Shown here in pieces: positions 58,176 to 64,000 of a stretch of DNA of 64,000 nt. Made by a program: the position numbers and the translations under genes. This stretch comes from Vigna angularis (Eukaryota; Streptophyta; Magnoliopsida; Fabales; Fabaceae). Within the stretch, counting starts at the first letter, position 1; every line of letters starts with the position of its first letter. The notes below the pieces were generated by a model. The model did not search any database and was not told the origin of the DNA. It saw only the letters and a list, made by a program, of their open reading frames with translations. The stretch spans positions 33,511,090 to 33,575,089 of the forward strand of contig NC_068974.1 of the NCBI RefSeq assembly GCF_016808095.1. The letters are read 5' to 3'.

Positions 58176-59489
58176 GTACAAATATTTTTCTGTGACATTT
58201 AAATATTTTTGTTGAAGCTTACGATAAAAATACTTGGAGGAAAGCACGTCATACATGTGCAAAAGTAAGATACTCAATTATTAATGTTTGCAGTTACAAG
58301 CAGTGAAAAGTAAGGGTTGGTGTGAAAATGGAATAATCAACCTTAAGAATGAAACTGAGGGTTCATGGAGCAATGGAAGTGATAACAACTCAGACATTAA
58401 TTTAAATCCATCCATCATTTTGGGCTCATGTTTTAAATAAAAAACTTTCGCACAAATTATTTCCAAATTGCAACTTATAAATCCAGAAAAATTAAAAAGA
58501 AATACAATGAGTCCTCTCTAACACCGTTTACCTACACAACCATCACAGATCCATCTTCTCAACCAAAAATCAAATATTCAATAATCTCCATTTTTCGTTC
58601 TTTACTATTATAAAAAAAAAAACAACTAGAGAATATACCATAGAGAGATTAGCAGCTTCCACCTCCATGCCAAGTAGCAGTATGGCTTCTTCACCCGAGG
58701 CCCTGTAATGGGAGATAATTGTCTCGTTCATCAACTCAATCATCTTGCTTGTGTTTTCATCCTCCATGTCGCTCATATCGGAGCTTCGCAGATCCTACTC
58801 AACAATGACATTTATTTGAAAACCCTCGCAGATCTTCGCTCTACAGAGATCAAAGTGGTTGAGATTTGAACGGAGAACAATCGCACAGGTGGATTTTCAC
58901 CGGGAAGAGAAACAACTAGGGGAACAAACCTTCACACAAAGGTGAACATGAAGATGGCACCGGCGTTGCCAGCTGACAGTGCTTTCGATCGCATGGCGGA
59001 GGTGCTAGTAGAGGAGGTGATATGTTGCGTGGAGGAAGCCAAATCCGTGAAGAGGAAGGAGCCATAGTGTGAACGTAGTTGCAACGTCTCACGAAGTGGG
59101 TGTTGAAGTACAAGAACTACAGTTTTGTATACAGGGTTTCATATATTTTTGTATTAGGCCAACATATGAATTGGCTTAGTATTTCATGCTCCAAACTATT
59201 ATAATTAGGAATTCGTATAATTGGTCCAGCATATGAATTAGGTTTCTACAATTAAAATTATTTTTGTCAATAAAACTTAAATAAATTAATTAATGAATTA
59301 ACACAAAACTTAAAAGAGTAATAAAATATCAATGATTAATGGTAAGAAAATATTATACTGTAAAAAAATAAATTTGAGATAAATGTCTACACTTAACCAA
59401 AAATATAATAAGGTATTTACATTAATAAGAGAATATTAAAACCAAAACTTTCTATTATATACCTTAGTTCCATCGTTTCTTACTACATG
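58176..59489. other. Unassigned DNA with possible gene pieces
   Basis: On the minus strand 58776 to about 58640 is open and protein-like (MSDMEDENTSKMIELMNET... ending before a GTATAT donor-like site), which could be a first coding exon. On the plus strand 58949-59068 encodes a 39-codon frame beginning MKMAPALPADSAFDRMAEVL. Neither matches a family I know and neither has a supported partner exon. Confidence 0.3.
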
Positions 59490-61152
59490 CTCACTCATGA
59501 TATCTCTCTAAGCTCACACCATTAAAATTATCATTACAAAAGAGAAAATAAACACACAAATAAACAAAAACAACAAGGGTAATATAATATCAAAAGAATA
59601 AAACATGGAATATTAGCATATATTATATTTTACTTTCAAATTAAGCACAATACCTAAGCATATCATAAAAGAAAATCTAACCATTCGAATAAATGTATTA
59701 TTGTCGAGATATGGTGGATTTTGCACTTGTAGTGGTAGAATAGTTGGCCTACCCTAAGCTACCAACAAGGCTAATCTGTTAAAATGCCTTTTATCAAGGT
59801 AAAGCCCCCAAAATAGCATCTCATACTACTTTGACCACATGTCTTGCCCCTCTTTACTTGAGAATGAATGACCATTAGAGTGTCAATATAACCCCCAAAA
59901 TTGAGCTCATATAGTAATACATACACTATTTGAAACATCCATCAAGAATTTCACCTTAGAAACTCTTTTCAAATCATACTTTAATACATACTCAGTCTCA
60001 TGCAATATCATTGTATAATTGAATTTATATTACAGACCAAACTTTAAAGCATCAAAAGATCTCCATTCATAAGCAATAAAGAAAAGAAAATAGAAGAAAA
60101 TCAAACATGCACACGGGGTGCCCAACATGATAATTATGGTGCTCCATGCTGAATTACTTGCCCAACAAGCTACTCTCTGGCACTTAGCGAAAGCACAAAA
60201 AGAGAGTTTCCCTAACCTAACGAGAAATCTCACCCATTGACCCCTCTATTTGCTTAGCTAGTCTGCAATGTTCTGCAGAATTTACACCCTTCAACCTCAA
60301 ATGTTCTAACTACTACACCTCCACATGCATTTACAACTCTCATTTGTTATTTCAAACCTTAATTGAACTCGTCCAAGTGTTAATGACTCAACTTAAACTC
60401 TATTAGTTTTATTTTCTCATGAATTTCTAATTCATTAATCTAAAACACCATTCTAAAACTCAAAATTCATTCCTACTCATTCCTTATCACAATTTGTTAA
60501 ACTTAACCTTTAAAGAAGTCTTAAATAGCCTAGAAACAAACATTAACCCTCAAGATTCTTTGTCCCACATTAGTTTTGTACTTAATTAGACTCCAACACA
60601 ACATCATCAAATGTTCAAACTAGTACAACATTAGTTTGTCTTACTTATTAGAAGACCAAACAACCCTAAAGAACCCCAAACAACTCCTACATATTAAAGA
60701 ACACTAAGTGCGTTTACAAACAAAAGAATCATGATCAGGGTATGTTGTTAAGACCACTGATCAACAGAGAGTCTTATAAAAAACTCAAACTTAACATGCA
60801 AAACAAAGAAGGCTAGCATGTAAGGAAAAACAAAATTGACCAAAGAAAGGAGCAGAATGTCAACTTACTCTATTGAAGAAATCAATCGGTTAAACTTAAA
60901 GATCTCACCATTGTGATCACTCAAGCAGTCTATAATCTTTAAACAGATGAGCAGAAAATGAGAACCCTTTAGATAAGTCAAAAAACTCTAAAAAAGTGGT
61001 TTATAAAGAGATGATGATATCTTTTAAAATAATTAATGAAACTCGTTCTTGATGAAACTATTTATATTAAAACATTTTAATATTAAAATAATCGAGTCTC
61101 GTTATTTTTAAGCAACTACCATTTCTAAAATATCATTTTCTAGATCCTTACA
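59490..61152 (+). mobile_element. LTR-like sequence, plus orientation, left end not found
   Basis: The right end TTCTAGATCCTTACA (61152) and features such as TACTTGAGAATGAATGACCA (compare 27345) mark it as a relative of the 26524 LTR family. 60721-61152 matches the reverse complement of 21419-21860. I could not find the left TG end or a target duplication, so the limits are approximate. Confidence 0.5.
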
Positions 61153-61840
61153 CCTTATAGTAAAATTTAGTTTTATCAATAAAATTTAAATAAATTATTT
61201 AATTAATTAACAAAAAAATTTAAAAATAAAATATCAGTAATTAGTAATGAAATTTTTTTGTACAATAATAGAAATAAAATTAAGAATAAATACTTTCCTA
61301 TAACTAAAGTTACTTTTATCAATAAAATGTAAATAAATCAATTAATTATTTAGCAAAACAAACTTAAAAAGTAATAAATTTTTATCTATAATAATAAATA
61401 TTTTTCTATAATGAAAAAGTTTGAAATAAATTCTTTTCAATTATAAATATTTTTATCAATAAAAACTAACAGAGTGATAAAACGTCAATGATTAATATAA
61501 AAAGAATTATATTACACTGTAAGAGAAATAAATTTTAAAATAAATATTTTTCTATAATTAAAAATATTTTTATTAATAAAATTTAATGAATTAAGTAATT
61601 AACAGAAAAAGTCAAAGAATAATTAAATGTTTATAATTAATGTATACTATAATTAAAAAAATACTAATATTACTTTCGTTAATAAATATTTTAAATTATT
61701 GATAATTTTTACTAAAGGATTCTTTATATAAGTGAAACATATATTATTCACGTATTTATTGGTGGATTTTTTTAAATCGATAAATAAATTTATCAGTGGT
61801 TGAAATTTTAAAACTCATTGATAAAAAGTATTAATAATTT
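61153..61840. other. AT-rich DNA with diverged repeats
   Basis: A unit of the type TTTTTATCAATAAAATTTAA recurs at about 61170, 61315, 61450 and 61565 with strong divergence. No gene was seen. Confidence 0.5.
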
Positions 61841-63394
61841 AAATTTATTGAAAAATTTATTTCTGTTTGTCAATATTTTTTTTCATAGAGATCTTTTTTG
61901 TATAGTGTTTAGAAATAAGTAAATAATTTGTAGTCGTTGTGAGTGTCTTCTATTATTATTATTTCGCCTTATATCTAAACATACTTTGAATTTACGAAAC
62001 ATATTAAATATTTTTAACTTAACATTGAAAGTATGTGAATTCTTTCACAACATTTTTTTGAACACTGAGACTGTGTTCGTTTGGGTGGATGTTACTGTTG
62101 AAGTGAAAATGCGAGAAATGATTTGCAATGAAAACTGTGTTCGTTTGGCATGATTTGGAATGATGGAATTAAGATGATTTGCGAGATATATGAGTTTTTA
62201 TGATCTCTGCATAATGCGATGATTTGCGATGATTTGAAGTAAAATATCATGTATGTCCTCGCTGCTTTGTAAAATTATGTCCTCACTGCTTAGTAAAATA
62301 CCAACCGAAAAATAAAACGTACAAAAGGAATTCCTTGAGAAGTGAAGGATGTATTCGGTTACACCTCCATGTATTCGGTTACACCACACTCATTCAATTT
62401 TCTTTTTCATTCTTCACAGGGGACGTTGCTTTCACCCTCTCCACTCCACCAAGCTCTTTTTCCCATCATTACTTTCTTTCTTGATTTTTATTTAGTAGTT
62501 TTTTATTGTGCCTTTTTGTCTGTTTGAGTTTTTTATTCAGTAAATTAAGAGTAGAAGAATACCCAAAATGAATCCTAAAGTTTGTTGCTTTAATATTTCT
62601 TTTCGGAATTATATTGATAAATTTATTGAAAAATTTATTTCTGTTTGTCAATATTTTTTTTCATAGAGATCTTTTTTGTATAGTGTTTAGAAATAAGTAA
62701 ATAATTTGTAGTCGTTGTGAGTGTCTTCTATTATTATTATTTCGCCTTATATCTAAACATACTTTGAATTTACGAAACATATTAAATATTTTTAACTTAA
62801 CATTGAAAGTATGTGAATTCTTTCACAACATTTTTTGAACACTGAGGCTGTGTTCGTTTGGGTGGATGTTACTGTTGAAGTGAAAATGCGAGAAATGATT
62901 TGCAATGAAAACTGTGTTCGTTTGGCATGATTTGGAATGATGGAATTAAGATGATTTGCTAGATATATGAGTTTTTATGATCTCTGCATAATGCGATGAT
63001 TTGCGATGATTTGAAGTAAAATATCATGTATGTCCTCGCTGCTTTGTAAAATTATGTCCTCACTGCTTAGTAAAATACCAACCGAAAAATAAAACGTACA
63101 AAAGGAATTCCTTGAGAAGTGAAGGATGTATTCGGTTACACCTCCATGTATTCGGTTACACCACACTCATTCAATTTTCTTTTTCATTCTTCACAGGGGA
63201 CGTTGCTTTCACCCTCTCCACTCCACCAAGCTCTTTTTCCCATCATTACTTTCTTTCTTGATTTTTATTTAGTAGTTCTTATTGTGCCTTTTTGTCTGTT
63301 TGAGTTTTTTATTCAGTAAATTAAGAGTAGAAGAATACCCAAAATGAATCCTAAAGTTTGTTGCTTTAATATTTCTTTTCGGAATTATATTGAT
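61841..63394 (+). repeat. Recent 777-bp tandem duplication
   Basis: 61841-62618 and 62619-63394 are direct repeats differing at only a few positions (for example a T-run near 62050/62830, GACTG versus GGCTG, GCGAGATAT versus CTAGATAT, and a few bases near 62500/63276). The junction is seamless. Each unit contains a CTGTGTTCGTTTGG motif typical of plant transposon ends and two TGTATTCGGTTACACC repeats. The identical 63-codon minus-strand frames in each unit are not supported as genes. Confidence 0.9.
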
Positions 63395-63644
63395 AGTTTT
63401 TTCTGTTTTTTTAATCTTATGTTTATTTGATGCTAGGGTAAATAATATTACAAAAATATAACAATTAAAAATAAATTCATTTTAATAAAATTCAATTTTT
63501 ATACAATATTAAAATTAATTTTAATAATTAATATTAATTTTTTACTCTTTATAAATATTTTTACAATTAAATATAACATTAATAATTATTATTTTATATT
63601 AATTTAATTATTAGGGGTATTTTGGTAATCTTCAATTTTTATCA

Positions 63645-63842
63645 ATTAAACAAATTCTTTTAATCAGTCACATCAATCAAATCCTACACTAATTCTCACC
63701 AACTTTATTTCCAAATCCACTCTCAATTAACCACAAATCCACTCAAAAAAAAACTAAAAAAATACCCTCAAATCCACTCAAATCTATTTAAATCATCTCC
63801 CCCAAATCATCTCTCACAAATACACTCAAAAGAACACACCCT
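63645..63842. mobile_element. Partial MITE, family M1 (right half)
   Basis: Matches the right halves of the 17304 and 57485 copies (CTACACTAATTCTCACCAAC, CTCAAATCCACTCAAAT, CACTCAAAAGAACAC). The left half is absent next to it. Confidence 0.6.
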
Positions 63843-63861
63843 GAGAGTTTATAATCTTTTA

Positions 63862-64000
63862 GGCCATGTTCATTTGCATAGATTTGAGGGAAAATGATTG
63901 AATAAATTTGAGAGGATTTGAAAATAAACTTTTTGTTGTTTATTTGAGTGGATTTTGGAGGTAAGTGAGAATAGATTTGGAAGTAAAGTTTGTGAGAATT
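63862..64000. mobile_element. MITE, family M1 (left part, cut by window end)
   Basis: Begins GCCATGTTCATTTGCATAGA and continues with the family's left arm (GATTTGAGAGGATTTGAAAA equivalent, GGAAGTAAAGTTTGTGAGAA), running off the right edge. Confidence 0.65.

Noticed and set aside
62198..63166. Two identical 63-codon minus-strand frames
   Set aside because: They are the same non-coding sequence seen twice because of the tandem duplication; no protein-like features.
1..64000. tRNA or rRNA genes
   Set aside because: No cloverleaf with a recognisable T-loop and acceptor stem, and no rRNA segment, was found by eye; a computed scan would be needed to exclude diverged ones.

Overview
This is a gene-poor, AT-rich stretch of a plant nuclear genome. 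It is a dicot and most likely a legume, but no single gene here fixes the species. The reasons are plant-type introns of about 90-107 bases, relics of a beta-amyrin-synthase-like oxidosqualene cyclase and a plant GH3 beta-xylosidase, and plant transposons (Mutator-like, hAT, CACTA, copia and many solo LTRs).

The main content is a dispersed tandem array of small secreted cysteine-rich peptide genes, all on the + strand, between about 3.5 kb and 48.3 kb. I find seven intact two-exon copies, labelled CRP-1 to CRP-7 (3555, 13897, 20129, 31285, 34343, 45294, 47874). I also find four broken copies (about 10226, 16149, 23913, 33530), an orphan promoter/5'UTR (about 5200-5497) and an inverted piece of 3' flank (about 11200-11362). 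Each intact copy has a 24-29 residue signal peptide. The mature peptide, about 70-76 residues, carries a ladder of C-x3-C steps, usually ten cysteines. A phase-1 intron separates the last C-x3-C pair into a small second exon. The family looks thionin-like (plant small secreted CRP type), but I cannot assign it to a named family with certainty. Three subgroups are visible: CRP-1/2; CRP-3/4, on a recently duplicated segment of about 1.4 kb; and CRP-5/6/7, whose exon 2 begins Asp-Asp-Arg-Gly instead of Asp-Ala-Ala-Gly.

Layout. 0-3 kb: AT-rich DNA and a degenerate minisatellite. 3-5.5 kb: CRP-1 and a duplicate of its promoter. 6.8-7.5 kb: a GC-rich solo LTR. 9.6-16.3 kb: CRP-2, two broken copies and a MITE. 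17.3-19.6 kb: a MITE and a Ty1/copia relic. 19.8-21.2 kb: CRP-3. 22.8 kb: a probable DUF538 fragment. 23.9 kb: a broken CRP. 24.3-30.4 kb: a Mutator-like element with two nested solo LTRs. 31.0-34.7 kb: CRP-4, a rearranged relic and CRP-5. 37-39.6 kb: a retroelement fragment cut by a CACTA element. 41.7-44.1 kb: a solo LTR. 45.3-48.3 kb: CRP-6 and CRP-7. 49.2-51.4 kb: a solo LTR. 52.9-57.0 kb: a decayed hAT element. 57.1-58.2 kb: GH3 and oxidosqualene cyclase gene fragments. 59.5-61.2 kb: an LTR-like stretch. 61.8-63.4 kb: a 777-bp tandem duplication. The right end holds MITE pieces.

The peptide genes probably act as independent, separately transcribed effector or defence-type peptides. Five LTR or TIR elements are delimited by exact target-site duplications, which makes the insertion history unusually readable.
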